Below, one piece after another: positions 8,428-16,652 of a DNA stretch of 26,063 bases (positions within the stretch are counted from its first letter, which is position 1; each line of letters begins with the position of its first letter). The DNA is taken from positions 1-26,063 of IMG/VR virus record IMGVR_UViG_3300037635_006284, one strand, 5' to 3'. The translations under genes were made by a program, and so were the position numbers. A model generated the notes under the pieces. That model did no database searches and was not told the origin of the DNA. It was given only the letters and a program-made list of their open reading frames with translations. This DNA is from a virus.

Positions 8428-9102
8428 TTAACTAGATATTTTCAAAGTACCGCCATCATTCCATACAACACCACTCACTCCTGGGTCAGATGTAGGTAAG
8501 GTTTTGAGGTATAAACTTTGAGCGTGGAGCATTGCTCCACTAACAGACGTAATACTCGTACCACCTGCTATAGCAGATTGGCAATGAGTAATATAATTAT
8601 TATTACCACCGAGTATACCACTCTCAACCCCTGTAGTACAAATTGAATTATCATCACCCCCACCTATGAATGAAAAGTTAGCACAGGTATCATTATTATT
8701 ACCCCCAGCTACAGCTGAGCCACCACCGCATGCGTCGTTATAATAACCTCCTATAACACCAGCATAAGATCCGCATGCAGTATTTGAAAACCCGGCTTGA
8801 AGGTTGGTAAAACAGTTAGTGCCTTGAAAGCAATTGTCCTGGTTTTCATGTGCGAATTCAGCAGAGTTAGATTGGAAAGTAGAGTAAACACTATCCCATG
8901 TAGCACTAGAAGATTGCACTGTAGTATAAACTCCTGAAGTAGATGCATATAAAGTTTTAGTAACAAACGAATCACTTAACACATCACCAATATTAGTTAT
9001 TGTTGCTACTTTTGTACTGGAGCTTTGAACTAATGCAAACTGTTCTGTTCCAGCTAATGGTGTAGTTGCTGCTGGGAGATTACTAATTTTGATACCGGCC
9101 AT
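8428..9102 (-). CDS. Tail fibre / adhesin with cysteine-laddered beta-roll
   Basis: The product has 224 residues. The N-terminus (ISNLPAATTPLAGTEQFALVQ) is the common start of short phage fibre and virion-attached proteins. Residues of about 100-190 are a run of five imperfect units of 14-17 residues with GVIGGYYND, AVAGGNNND, FIGGGDDN and ILGGNNN cores, like the left-handed beta-roll of YadA-type heads and fibre tips. Each unit carries one Cys at a similar place, which is unusual. The C-terminus (LPTSDPGVSGVVWNDGG) matches a frequent ending of phage fibre and structural proteins. A perfect late box lies 5 bases upstream. It probably binds the host surface (inference). Confidence 0.8.
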   Translation of the reverse strand: MAGIKISNLPAATTPLAGTEQFALVQSSSTKVATITNIGDVLSDSFVTKTLYASTSGVYTTVQSSSATWDSVYSTFQSNSAEFAHENQDNCFQGTNCFTNLQAGFSNTACGSYAGVIGGYYNDACGGGSAVAGGNNNDTCANFSFIGGGDDNSICTTGVESGILGGNNNYITHCQSAIAGGTSITSVSGAMLHAQSLYLKTLPTSDPGVSGVVWNDGGTLKISS

Positions 9103-9107
9103 ATCAT

Positions 9108-9115
9108 TATTTATG
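9108..9115 (-). promoter_or_regulatory. Late promoter box of the tail fibre gene
   Basis: CATAAATA on the minus strand ends 5 bases before the ATG at 9102. Confidence 0.7.
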
Positions 9116-9135
9116 TCAAAGGTAGTTGATTAATA

Positions 9136-9151
9136 CGAACTTCATTATAAT
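9136..9151 (+). promoter_or_regulatory. Degenerate GGAACTC-type promoter of the nuclease gene
   Basis: CGAACTTCATTATAAT matches the 16-base early/middle consensus at 12 positions. Its -10 box ends 12 bases before the ATG at 9164, giving a predicted leader of only a few bases. It is divergent from the fibre late promoter. Confidence 0.5.
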
Positions 9152-9163
9152 ATATTTGTAGTA

Positions 9164-9862
9164 ATGAAGGCTCCTATCACATTTAAAGAAGAAACCCATA
9201 CCTATACGCATAACGTTACAGGTGAAAGGTTTACATCTGTTACTACTTTACTAGGTAAATATAAGAAGCCATTTGATTCTGAAGGTGCAGCAACTAGAGT
9301 AGCGAAACGCGAGGGGGTCACGAAGGAGATGATTCTTGAAATGTGGGAGAAGGAAAAGAATAGAGCTTGTGATAGAGGTACAGAAATTCATAAGCTGCTA
9401 GAAGATTATATTACTTACGGTGATCAAGCGGATGATTGGGGTTGGCTCTATAAGAGTTACGATAAGACTCGTGATTGGAATATTGATAAGTTTGATAAGG
9501 TGTTGTGTGAGCAGTTGGTATGGAGTGAAGATTTTAAAGTATCAGGTCTTGCTGATCTAATCTATGAACATAAGGATGGTACATTTACTGTTGGAGATTT
9601 CAAGACTAATAAGCGTTATAGATTTGGATCAGATTTTGGAGAGTGGATGCTTGAACCTCTAGACCATTTATCTGTATGTGAGCATTCAACGTACACTATG
9701 CAGCTATCATTGTATGCTTATTTATATGAGCAGATGACAGGTAAGAAATGTCGAAAGCTTGTTATCTATTATTTGAATAAGGATAGGTTCATAGCATATC
9801 ACGGTAACTATATGAAAGCAGAAGTAAAAGAATTACTAAAACACTTCTTTTATAATGGTTAA
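9164..9862 (+). CDS. PD-(D/E)XK-superfamily nuclease (RecB/Cas4-like)
   Basis: The product has 232 residues. The RecB-type nuclease motifs appear in order: RGTEIHKLLE with H76, SGLADLIYE with D131, the GDFKTNK core with D145 and K147, and YTMQLSLYAYLYE with Q180 followed by Y residues. These are the metal-binding and catalytic residues of this superfamily, so DNA exonuclease or recombination activity is likely. The substrate is not visible, and no helicase or iron-sulphur cysteine cluster is fused to it. The gene follows the divergent fibre/nuclease promoter region and precedes a small acidic protein gene. Confidence 0.8.
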   Translation: MKAPITFKEETHTYTHNVTGERFTSVTTLLGKYKKPFDSEGAATRVAKREGVTKEMILEMWEKEKNRACDRGTEIHKLLEDYITYGDQADDWGWLYKSYDKTRDWNIDKFDKVLCEQLVWSEDFKVSGLADLIYEHKDGTFTVGDFKTNKRYRFGSDFGEWMLEPLDHLSVCEHSTYTMQLSLYAYLYEQMTGKKCRKLVIYYLNKDRFIAYHGNYMKAEVKELLKHFFYNG

Positions 9863-9893
9863 TTAATATTCTTAAACTAAATAGCTTTTATAA

Positions 9894-10097
9894 ATGAAGA
9901 AGTCAAAAGTTATTTACAAACTTGAAAAGCATATTGATCAATCGCTAGAAGCACTATACACTGTTCGTGATGCTTTAGAAGAGGTAGAAGATATTGAGCT
10001 TGATGAATTAGTAAATGAAATCGTTGAAGAATTAGAATGCGATATAGCAGATAAAGTTGATCAAATACGAGAGCGGTTAGACATAATTTTTGAATAA
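9894..10097 (+). CDS. Small acidic helical protein
   Basis: The product has 67 residues and its family is not recognised. It is almost entirely predicted helix with heptad-like spacing (SLEALYTVRDALEEVEDIELDELVNEIVEEL) and a strong negative charge, so a short coiled coil or partner-binding subunit is plausible. Its stop codon shares one base with the ATG of the epimerase gene, which suggests coupled translation. No Shine-Dalgarno sequence is visible. Confidence 0.7.
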   Translation: MKKSKVIYKLEKHIDQSLEALYTVRDALEEVEDIELDELVNEIVEELECDIADKVDQIRERLDIIFE

Positions 10098-10948
10098 TGA
10101 AAAAAAAAGTACTGATACTAGGTAAAGGATATGTTGGAGGTTATATATTGGCTAATATGGCCAAGAATCCTGCTATTGAAGTCGAGGCTTTTTCTAAAGC
10201 AGAGTTAGATTATACCGACGAATACTACCTTCGTGACTATATGAAGGAGCATCGCTTTGATTATCTTATTAATGCGCAGGGCTTTACTGGTCGACCTAAT
10301 GTAGACCAAGCAGAGACAGAAAAGGAGGCTTGTTGGAAGTATAACGTTCAAGTACCTTTGATGTTTAATACTGTATGTAGAGACCTTCATGTGCAGCCTA
10401 TTCATATCACATCTGGTTGTATCTTTACTGGCTACGATAAAGCTTGGAGTGAGGTTGATGAGCCTAACTTCGGAGTGTTTAACTCCGAGTCATCTTTTTA
10501 CTCTACAAGTAAGCATGCCTTTGAGTCCTTAAGTGACAATGGTATCACTATTCGTATTCGTATGCCCTTCTGTGATATTCTTCATGATAGATCTTACCTT
10601 ACTAAGATTCATAAGTATGATAATCTTATCCAAGCAGTTAACTCCAAGACATATATTCCTGAGCTTGTAGACTTTATTGAGACTATCGTTGAGAGTGAGC
10701 GTATCGGTCATGATGTTGTTCACTTTACTAATCCTGAGCCTCTTGCTACTACTGATGTTGTAGACATTATGAGAGGTTTTGAGCTTGAGAACCTTAACTG
10801 GTCTTGGGTTGATATTGAAGAGCTTGATCTTGCTGCAGGTAGATCTAACTGCGTCCTCGATACTACAAAGGTCAAGCAGGAGTATGGTTATACTCTCTCT
10901 AATGAAGCAGATGCACTTAAAAAGGCTCTTGCTGCTATTACTGCTTGA
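10097..10948 (+). CDS. NDP-4-keto-6-deoxyglucose 3,5-epimerase/4-reductase, NRS/ER-like
   Basis: The product is a 283-residue extended SDR enzyme. The NAD(P)-binding start is GKGYVGG (10-15) and the catalytic pair is Y135-x3-K139 (FYSTSK). Beyond the general RmlD resemblance it carries the marks of the plant NRS/ER and mimivirus bifunctional enzyme: TGRPNVD (64-70), SGCIFTGYD (106-114), DEPNF, RIRMPF, LTKIHKYDNLI, HFTNPEPL and AGRSNCVLDT. That family turns the 4-keto-6-deoxy sugar into NDP-L-rhamnose in one protein. Together with the RmlB-like gene at 13794 it could complete L-rhamnose synthesis. A plain RmlD role is the alternative. Codon use (many CTT and GAG) differs from the flanking structural genes. 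Confidence 0.75.
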   Translation: MKKKVLILGKGYVGGYILANMAKNPAIEVEAFSKAELDYTDEYYLRDYMKEHRFDYLINAQGFTGRPNVDQAETEKEACWKYNVQVPLMFNTVCRDLHVQPIHITSGCIFTGYDKAWSEVDEPNFGVFNSESSFYSTSKHAFESLSDNGITIRIRMPFCDILHDRSYLTKIHKYDNLIQAVNSKTYIPELVDFIETIVESERIGHDVVHFTNPEPLATTDVVDIMRGFELENLNWSWVDIEELDLAAGRSNCVLDTTKVKQEYGYTLSNEADALKKALAAITA

Positions 10949-10955
10949 TTAAATA
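10948..10955 (+). promoter_or_regulatory. Late promoter box of the hub-like gene
   Basis: ATTAAATA overlaps the end of the epimerase stop codon and ends 7 bases before the ATG at 10963. Confidence 0.55.
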
Positions 10956-10962
10956 AGTACGT

Positions 10963-13188
10963 ATGAGTATCAATATTCTTAAAGACAATGCTCTAGACAT
11001 TGATATTGCTCTAATCAAAAAGGTTAGAGTTGAGAAAGATGGGGAAATTGTCCCAGAGATATTGGAAATAGTAGATTTAGAGTTAAGTGCAATAGTAAAT
11101 TTTACACTCAGAGATTCATTAACTCTACATGGTTATAGCGGTTCTTTAACAGTTAATAATAAAAGTAAAATTCTCGATAAATTACAGATTACATCTGGTA
11201 TACCTGACGATGTTTATGTTAAATTTATTATTTCGTCTAAAGATCTAGATGAGTCGCCTGAGCGAGATAAGATGCAAACAGACTTAAGAGGGTTATGTTT
11301 AGTTAAGAGCACTGAAGCCGCATCTAGTAATATTGAGGACAATATTGTAATACTTGAGTTCGAAGAGGCAGTTATAGCTGAAATGAAATATACAAAATGG
11401 GATAGTATCTATATTAATAATCCAAATTATAATGGTACGCCGATTGATATTATAGAGCTGGTTGATATTTTTTATAACTTTACCTTAAAAGAAGAAAGTA
11501 TTGTTGAACGTATAACGTTACCATCTCAAGGAAGTGATGTTGGAAGCAGTCAGGCTTCTCCTCTGGTAGAAGAAGCAAAAAGTGATTCTGATCGTGCAGA
11601 TGATTTAACAGTTTATACAAATAATTTCAGTGAGGAACCATCTATAAAAATTCCATATCTTGAAAGTCAAGAAGTAGACGAAGATGAAAAAGATGCAACA
11701 GTGTATGATGCTTTTAAACAACAACTGAAAAAAACTACAGTCAAATATGGTAGCAGTTCAGATAGCTATCTGTTACCCACATTTCGTTTTGTTAATGCTA
11801 CTGACGGTCGTCGTATGAGGTTTGCATCTATTTTCACAGATCGTCATCGTGAGTTTATTAAGGCAGTAGAACAGGGAGACGCAAGAAATTTCTCGTTTGG
11901 AACAGATTTTAGTGATGTTTATCTAGAGAAATTCAATATAGGTCCTTTAGCGCAAGCACAAGGGATAGTTGATAAAAATACTTCTTGGCAAAATACAATT
12001 GAAACTCATGATATTGTACCTCCAGACGTGCAAACATTAAGAGAGGAGAGGTGGACTGATGTCGGTCTTGTTGGATCAACTAAGAAGGATTATAATGCAG
12101 GTACCACCGATATAAAGTTTGTACGCTATGGTGATGCGATGAAGATTTTTGCAGAAAAAAATCTTGATATTGGAGAATCTGGTTTAAATTTACCTCTTCT
12201 ACCTCTAAAAACAATACCAGAAAAGAAAATATTTAAAAAAGGTGATTTCCCGGATCGGGAGATGGCAATGCAAAATCGTGCTTTCAATAGGATAATTTCA
12301 AGCTATGTGTTAGTCAATGAACAACTACATTTTACCACTAAGGGTAAAGTATATAGGCTGCCTGGGAAGTTTATTATTGTCGATAGTGGTGAAGCTATTG
12401 CAAAAGAAACGCCACAAGATATTAAAGATAGGCTAAAACAAGTCTGGTTTGTAACTAGCGTTACACATATCATTGACAACGGTGAATATACAACTGAATT
12501 CATCTGCAATAGGTTTTTTGGTGATCATGGTTTAGATACTGTAAATGTTTATGCTGAGACAGGTCAAGCCTTAACTTCTCCTGGATCATTTGAGAGCGCT
12601 TTTGATCAGGGGTTAGATAACTTAGGAGGCTCAGCGAGTATCGGAGCTAAGGCAGCCAAAGGGGCTAAGGCAGCCGCTAAAGGAATTAGTAATAATGTTC
12701 AAGAAACCATTGATAAACTTGCCAAAGAATCAGGCGTCGACGTTCCTACAGAAACTGATACAGAACAGGCAGACGGTCAAGTTAGCGCTGAAGATCTTCC
12801 AGCTGGAGAACAACGCGACGCTGTAGTAAATAATGTAGTCGACGAAAACGTCATATCAACAACATCAGGTAACACTGGGTCAACTTCTACTACTGGACCA
12901 TCCTTAACAGATGAAGGATATAGCTTAACTAGCGGACAATATAATGTACGGGCAGATAATCGCGCTGATGCGCAAAAGAAAATTAGGGAAGCTGAGGCTG
13001 AAGTATATCGTCAGACAGAGCTTTTAATAAATAAAAGAAATGCTAGCGGGAAGGAGCTTTTCGATGATGAAGCGGCTGCTCTAGAGCATAAGATATTGAA
13101 AGATCGTGGCGTTATATCTGGAGATTTCGATCATAATGCTTATGGTCCTGCTGATGAAAGAACATATAATCCTGCTGATTATAGTTGA
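10963..13188 (+). CDS. Large baseplate protein, probable central hub component
   Basis: The product has 741 residues. The first 170 are beta-rich (VNFTLRDSLTLHGYSGSL). Residues of about 480-525 hold a segment with RAFNRIISSYVLVNEQLHFT, KVYRLPGKFIIVDSG and VWFVTSVTHIIDNGEYTTEF. This last pattern (short loop, V-T-H, then Y-T-T-x-F-x-x-x-R) is typical of gp27/gpD-type hub proteins and cyanophage baseplate proteins. The C-terminal 200 residues are low-complexity, with an A/K-rich repeat (KAAKGAKAAAKG), Ser/Thr-rich linkers and a charged helix. A late box upstream fits a virion protein. The exact baseplate part is inferred. It interrupts the sugar-nucleotide genes. Confidence 0.6.
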   Translation: MSINILKDNALDIDIALIKKVRVEKDGEIVPEILEIVDLELSAIVNFTLRDSLTLHGYSGSLTVNNKSKILDKLQITSGIPDDVYVKFIISSKDLDESPERDKMQTDLRGLCLVKSTEAASSNIEDNIVILEFEEAVIAEMKYTKWDSIYINNPNYNGTPIDIIELVDIFYNFTLKEESIVERITLPSQGSDVGSSQASPLVEEAKSDSDRADDLTVYTNNFSEEPSIKIPYLESQEVDEDEKDATVYDAFKQQLKKTTVKYGSSSDSYLLPTFRFVNATDGRRMRFASIFTDRHREFIKAVEQGDARNFSFGTDFSDVYLEKFNIGPLAQAQGIVDKNTSWQNTIETHDIVPPDVQTLREERWTDVGLVGSTKKDYNAGTTDIKFVRYGDAMKIFAEKNLDIGESGLNLPLLPLKTIPEKKIFKKGDFPDREMAMQNRAFNRIISSYVLVNEQLHFTTKGKVYRLPGKFIIVDSGEAIAKETPQDIKDRLKQVWFVTSVTHIIDNGEYTTEFICNRFFGDHGLDTVNVYAETGQALTSPGSFESAFDQGLDNLGGSASIGAKAAKGAKAAAKGISNNVQETIDKLAKESGVDVPTETDTEQADGQVSAEDLPAGEQRDAVVNNVVDENVISTTSGNTGSTSTTGPSLTDEGYSLTSGQYNVRADNRADAQKKIREAEAEVYRQTELLINKRNASGKELFDDEAAALEHKILKDRGVISGDFDHNAYGPADERTYNPADYS

Positions 13189-13224
13189 TTTTCATACTAT
13201 CAGATATTAATATAATTGTAGTAT

Positions 13225-13797
13225 ATGCAATATAATCCGTTAGCTGACTCTCATAAGAGTAGTGTCTATAAGAAGCTTAAAGCGCAAGGACATAAAGATG
13301 TAGTTGCTTTTACTGCTGGTAACTTTGATATTATTCATCCAGGATATACAGCTACCTTTGAAGAGGCTAAGAGGCATTGTGATAAATTTATTGTCTTCTT
13401 GCATGGTGATCCATCATCTACTCGTTATACAAAGTACAAACCTGTAGTACCTTACTATGATCGTTACAAGATGCTCATGTCTATTAAGCATATTGATGAG
13501 GTATACATGTATCAGACTGAAGAAGAGCTCTATGAGCTTATGAATACTTTTGATCTTGATGTTCGTATACTTGGAGAAGATTATCTCGGTAAGTCGTTTA
13601 CCGGTGATGACTTATATCATGAAGTTATATACACTACAAGATCACATGAGTGGAGTACAACGAAGTTTAAGAATCGTATAGCAGCGATGACTATGATTCA
13701 GAATGAGAAGCTACGTGATAGGGTATTAGCCTTACTCAATGATGAGGATGCATCAGAAGATATACTCAATGGAGACTTTACACAATTAGAGAAATGA
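13225..13797 (+). CDS. Cytidylyltransferase-like nucleotidyltransferase
   Basis: The product has 190 residues. The GNFDIIHPGY stretch (32-41) is the GxFDxxHxGH signature of the TagD/RfaE-type nucleotidyltransferases, with Tyr in place of the last His. RILGEDYLGKSFTG and the late RSHEWSTTKFKNRI (compare the family's R-x-x-x-x-STT-x-L-x-x-RI) complete the pattern. The family joins CMP or AMP to a phosphorylated alcohol or sugar; the substrate here is not readable. Loss of the last His could lower activity or change the substrate. A TATAAT at 13211-13216 lies 8 bases before the ATG. It overlaps the dehydratase gene by 4 bases (ATGA). Confidence 0.75.
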   Translation: MQYNPLADSHKSSVYKKLKAQGHKDVVAFTAGNFDIIHPGYTATFEEAKRHCDKFIVFLHGDPSSTRYTKYKPVVPYYDRYKMLMSIKHIDEVYMYQTEEELYELMNTFDLDVRILGEDYLGKSFTGDDLYHEVIYTTRSHEWSTTKFKNRIAAMTMIQNEKLRDRVLALLNDEDASEDILNGDFTQLEK

Positions 13798-14714
13798 AAA
13801 ATTACCTTGTAACTGGAGCTGCAGGATTTATAGGCTCCCATGTTGTTGATTTACTATTAGAGCGTGATGATGTTAAAAAGATTTACGTAGTAGACTTTCT
13901 TGGCGAAGGTTCTAATATTGCAAACCTTTCAAAGGATCCTAAAGTAGAGTTAATTGTAAGGGATTTAACTAGCCATACATGGCAAGATAGATTACCTCAA
14001 ATCGATTACATTTTACATTTAGCTGCTGAATCGCATGTAGATCGATCAATTGAAGACCCATTAGCATTTATTAGAAGTAATGTTATCGGTACTACTAATG
14101 TACTTGAATTAGCTAAACAAGATGGTGCACGTATGGTGCATGTTTCAACTGATGAGGTATACGGCCATCTAGGTCCTGATGACGATTCATTTACAGAAGA
14201 GACTAGCATGTCACCTAGGTCGCCTTATTCTAGTTCGAAAGCTAGTTCTGATCTTATTGCATTGTCGTATGGTACAACATTTAAGACAAATGTATCAATT
14301 ACCAGGTGCTGTAACAACTACGGCCCACGACAACATACTGAAAAACTCATACCAACAGTTATAACTAGCTTGAAGCAAGGTAAGAAGATTCCTGTTTATG
14401 GTGATGGTAAAAATGTACGAGAGTGGATTCACGTTGTAGATCATGCTAAGGCTATTATTGAAGTACTATTTAATGGTACTCAAGGCGACGTGTATAATAT
14501 TCCTGGTTCGTGTGAGTTGACAAACATGGAGTTAATTGAGAAAATTGTTAAGGCAGCAAAAGGATCTAATGCTGATGTGCAGGAGTATATTGAGTATGTA
14601 CAAGACAGAGCTGGTCACGATTTTAGATACTCGGTATCAACTAAGCATAACCTATCGGCTGTAGCAAACCAACGGGAATTTAATTTGGATGATGTAATTA
14701 AATTTTATGCATAA
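13794..14714 (+). CDS. rmlB: NDP-glucose 4,6-dehydratase, RmlB-like
   Basis: The product is a 306-residue extended SDR enzyme. It shows GAAGFIGSH (8-16) for NAD, HLAAESHVDRS (75-85), STDEVYG (118-124) with the D-E catalytic pair of 4,6-dehydratases, YSSSK (145-149), NNYGPRQ with EKLIP, and YGDGKNVREWIHV followed by DRAGHDFRY. All are characteristic of RmlB, which converts dTDP-glucose to the 4-keto-6-deoxy sugar. UDP-glucose is possible, as in plant and mimivirus enzymes. At 306 residues it is shorter than cellular RmlB (about 350). It is coupled by a 4-base overlap to the nucleotidyltransferase gene. Its product is the expected substrate of the enzyme at 10097. Confidence 0.9.
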   Translation: MKNYLVTGAAGFIGSHVVDLLLERDDVKKIYVVDFLGEGSNIANLSKDPKVELIVRDLTSHTWQDRLPQIDYILHLAAESHVDRSIEDPLAFIRSNVIGTTNVLELAKQDGARMVHVSTDEVYGHLGPDDDSFTEETSMSPRSPYSSSKASSDLIALSYGTTFKTNVSITRCCNNYGPRQHTEKLIPTVITSLKQGKKIPVYGDGKNVREWIHVVDHAKAIIEVLFNGTQGDVYNIPGSCELTNMELIEKIVKAAKGSNADVQEYIEYVQDRAGHDFRYSVSTKHNLSAVANQREFNLDDVIKFYA

Positions 14715-14754
14715 TAATAGTTGCATTAAATAGGTGACAATATAAAATAAAGTT

Positions 14755-14943
14755 ATGGGTAAAAAGACATTTCCTAGGAAGCCTTTTAGGTTCGGTAAGT
14801 TTATTATCGAATATAAAGAGGGTACCAAAAACCCTGTACATTTTTTAAAAGAAGAGATTAATACGGAAGCAGAAGCTGAGTCAGCTGCTAAACGTTTAGA
14901 GGATCAGGGGTATGACAGAGTAGTTATCAAGCAAGTAGGTTAA
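14755..14943 (+). CDS. Small basic protein of unknown function
   Basis: The product has 62 residues, with a basic start (GKKTFPRKPFRFGKF) and a helical second half (TEAEAESAAKRLEDQGYDRVVI). The family is not recognised. TATAAAAT at 14741-14748 ends 6 bases before the ATG, so the transcript is again predicted to start at the start codon. Its stop codon shares one base with the next ATG. Confidence 0.75.
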   Translation: MGKKTFPRKPFRFGKFIIEYKEGTKNPVHFLKEEINTEAEAESAAKRLEDQGYDRVVIKQVG

Positions 14944-15221
14944 TGATAAATAGCGAGGATCTGGAGAACCTTATTTGTATTCACCGTAAGCATTTTACAG
15001 ATTTTGGATTGCCGGAAGATGGTACTTTAGTAAGCATATATTATAAATATAATAGTAATGTGTTGCAAATTTTTGATTATTCTATACAATTTATTATAGA
15101 CGGTAAACCAGGTATAAATGTTGCTAATCAAGAAAGTACAATACCTGACCCTCTTTACAGTTACTTATTTAAGAATACTTACAAAGAACTACACGACAAC
15201 GTTTTAACACAAATAAAATAA
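14943..15221 (+). CDS. Small protein of unknown function
   Basis: The product has 92 residues. It is mixed alpha/beta with SIYYKYNSNVLQIFDYSIQF strands and no recognised family. It is joined to the upstream gene by a one-base stop/start overlap and followed 2 bases later by another small gene, so 14755-15403 looks like one operon. Confidence 0.75.
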   Translation: MINSEDLENLICIHRKHFTDFGLPEDGTLVSIYYKYNSNVLQIFDYSIQFIIDGKPGINVANQESTIPDPLYSYLFKNTYKELHDNVLTQIK

Positions 15222-15223
15222 TA

Positions 15224-15403
15224 ATGGAAGCAAATATTAATAACTTTTTATTTAAACTAGATAGAAGTAATAATACTATTGAAATATATTTTGGTTCTGA
15301 AGCTGAGAGAGCTCACGGCTTTATCAGAGTCAAACCAGACATAACCGAAAAAGAGTTTCACTTTGAAATCTCTGATTGGTTCATTGGTAATGCAAATAAT
15401 TAA
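15224..15403 (+). CDS. Small protein of unknown function
   Basis: The product has 59 residues, starting MEANINNFLFKLDRSNN and ending WFIGNANN. No family is recognised. The frame is clean, and the ATG lies 2 bases after the preceding stop codon, which supports translation from the same transcript. Confidence 0.65.
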   Translation: MEANINNFLFKLDRSNNTIEIYFGSEAERAHGFIRVKPDITEKEFHFEISDWFIGNANN

Positions 15404-15437
15404 TTGCATTTTAATAGTTAGTATGTAAACTATATCT

Positions 15438-15899
15438 ATGAAACTAACATTAACTATTATTACTTTAGTAGCAATTGCTATTGCCGTACCGCTTATACTT
15501 AACAGAGAACCTGTCTTTAAAGGTAGAGAGTATGATGGAGAATCTCTTACAGCTAATCTATTTGCGAATCCAATTACATTTACTGATACAGATGGTAATT
15601 TAGTTGATGGTTATGCAGTAAGATATTATACAGGTACAGATCAACTATACTCTAAAGCTAGTTTTAAAGATGGAGTTATGCATGGACCGTTTCTCTCTTT
15701 CTGGGATAACGGCCAAATGCAAATGACAATGGAATGGGATAATGGAACTCGTTACAAAAAAATGCGCACATGGGATCGAGATGGTAAGAGATTGAGAGGG
15801 ACTGGAGAAGAGCAAATGGCGAAAATCAGAAGTTTGGATAAGCAACTAGGTGTCTCGATGGATGAATTAGAAAAGATTAAATTGGAGTTTGTTGAATAA
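15438..15899 (+). CDS. Membrane-anchored MORN/YwqK-like repeat protein
   Basis: The product has 153 residues. Residues 1-21 form one membrane segment or signal anchor (LTIITLVAIAIAVPLIL). Residues of about 75-105 show a MORN_2/YwqK-type unit (FKDGVMHGPFLSFWDNGQM, then MEWDNG), in which G-x-x-H-G-P and F-x-x-N-G-x-x repeat. Such repeats form beta-hairpins in envelope and toxin-antitoxin-linked proteins; the function here is unknown. Upstream, TTGCAT and TAAACT are spaced by 16 bases, which would place the transcript start at the ATG. The product probably faces the periplasm or cell surface (inference). Confidence 0.75.
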   Translation: MKLTLTIITLVAIAIAVPLILNREPVFKGREYDGESLTANLFANPITFTDTDGNLVDGYAVRYYTGTDQLYSKASFKDGVMHGPFLSFWDNGQMQMTMEWDNGTRYKKMRTWDRDGKRLRGTGEEQMAKIRSLDKQLGVSMDELEKIKLEFVE

Positions 15900-15915
15900 G
15901 GAACTCCGATATAAT
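15900..15915 (+). promoter_or_regulatory. GGAACTC-type promoter
   Basis: GGAACTCCGATATAAT is the consensus form. It begins right after the TAA of the upstream gene and ends 6 bases before the ATG at 15922. Confidence 0.8.
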
Positions 15916-15921
15916 AATAGT

Positions 15922-16356
15922 ATGAAAAAGACGATACAACTGGTGGTCATAACAGGACTAACAACTTGCTTTGGACTTGCGGCATGGCATGGTTATAAAG
16001 AGCCTAAGATTGAAGTGCAAGTAAAGGAAACAGTTAAAGAGGTATGTCCAGAAAATGCTGAAGCGTGCGTCTCTTTAACTAAATGGCAGCTTAAAAAGAT
16101 GCTAAGTATGTTTGGAGATGACTCGCACCCAGCTGATACTCTTAAATTTAATACTATTATTAAGAAAGATTCCGCTGGATGGAGATTGTCATCTACTCAT
16201 CTCGCAAAAGGGGCGGAAGCTTTTCCTCTACCATCTGGAGAGTTTTTTGTAGTTGACTCATCTTATATCGATCATGCTGGAAGCTTTAAAGATTGTGTTG
16301 AGTATGCAGATAGCTATAAGAACTTTCACGATTATGTAGTGGTTAGTTCCAAATAG
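15922..16356 (+). CDS. Membrane-anchored protein of unknown function
   Basis: The product has 144 residues. Residues of about 4-20 are a single hydrophobic segment (IQLVVITGLTTCFGLAAW), followed by a charged stalk (KEPKIEVQVKETVKEV) and a soluble domain. Three cysteines lie outside the membrane segment (VCPENAEACVSL and FKDCVEY). An upstream TTG in frame (15889) would run through the promoter and is rejected. The ATG at 15922 lies 6 bases after a consensus promoter. An inner-membrane protein with a periplasmic domain is likely. Confidence 0.75.
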   Translation: MKKTIQLVVITGLTTCFGLAAWHGYKEPKIEVQVKETVKEVCPENAEACVSLTKWQLKKMLSMFGDDSHPADTLKFNTIIKKDSAGWRLSSTHLAKGAEAFPLPSGEFFVVDSSYIDHAGSFKDCVEYADSYKNFHDYVVVSSK

Positions 16357-16371
16357 GAACCCCGATATAAT
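16356..16371 (+). promoter_or_regulatory. GGAACTC-type promoter
   Basis: GGAACCCCGATATAAT, one change from consensus, with 9 bases to the ATG at 16381. Confidence 0.75.
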
Positions 16372-16380
16372 TAAGGTGTA

Positions 16381-16632
16381 ATGAAGATTGTATATTGTGC
16401 TTGCGGCTGTCTTGTTAGACCAGCTCGTGTAGAAGCTGGCTTTAGTAATTGTATTAGATGCGCTAACGAGAATCCTGTAGAACCTCCGAAAGGTCGTATG
16501 GTTTATACTGGTAAGGTTGGAGCAGAGATTGAGATTATGTCTGCAGAGACTTGGAGAGAGAATAAGGATAGATTTTGTCCTAAGGGTGCTCGTAGCGCTG
16601 TTAAGAACTTTAGCAAGAACGTCTGCGCTTAG
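16381..16632 (+). CDS. Small zinc-ribbon-like protein
   Basis: The product has 83 residues. An N-terminal C-x-C (YCACGC) and a C-x2-C (NCIRCA), about 18 residues apart, suggest a treble-clef or zinc-ribbon metal site. The middle holds GRMVYTGKVGAEIEIMSAETW. No family is recognised. It has its own GGAACTC-type promoter, and its TAG stop codon overlaps the next promoter by one base. Confidence 0.75.
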   Translation: MKIVYCACGCLVRPARVEAGFSNCIRCANENPVEPPKGRMVYTGKVGAEIEIMSAETWRENKDRFCPKGARSAVKNFSKNVCA

Positions 16633-16647
16633 GAACTATAATATAAT
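16632..16647 (+). promoter_or_regulatory. GGAACTC-type promoter
   Basis: GGAACTATAATATAAT overlaps the stop codon of the upstream gene by one base and ends 5 bases before the ATG at 16653. Confidence 0.75.
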
Positions 16648-16652
16648 TAGGT

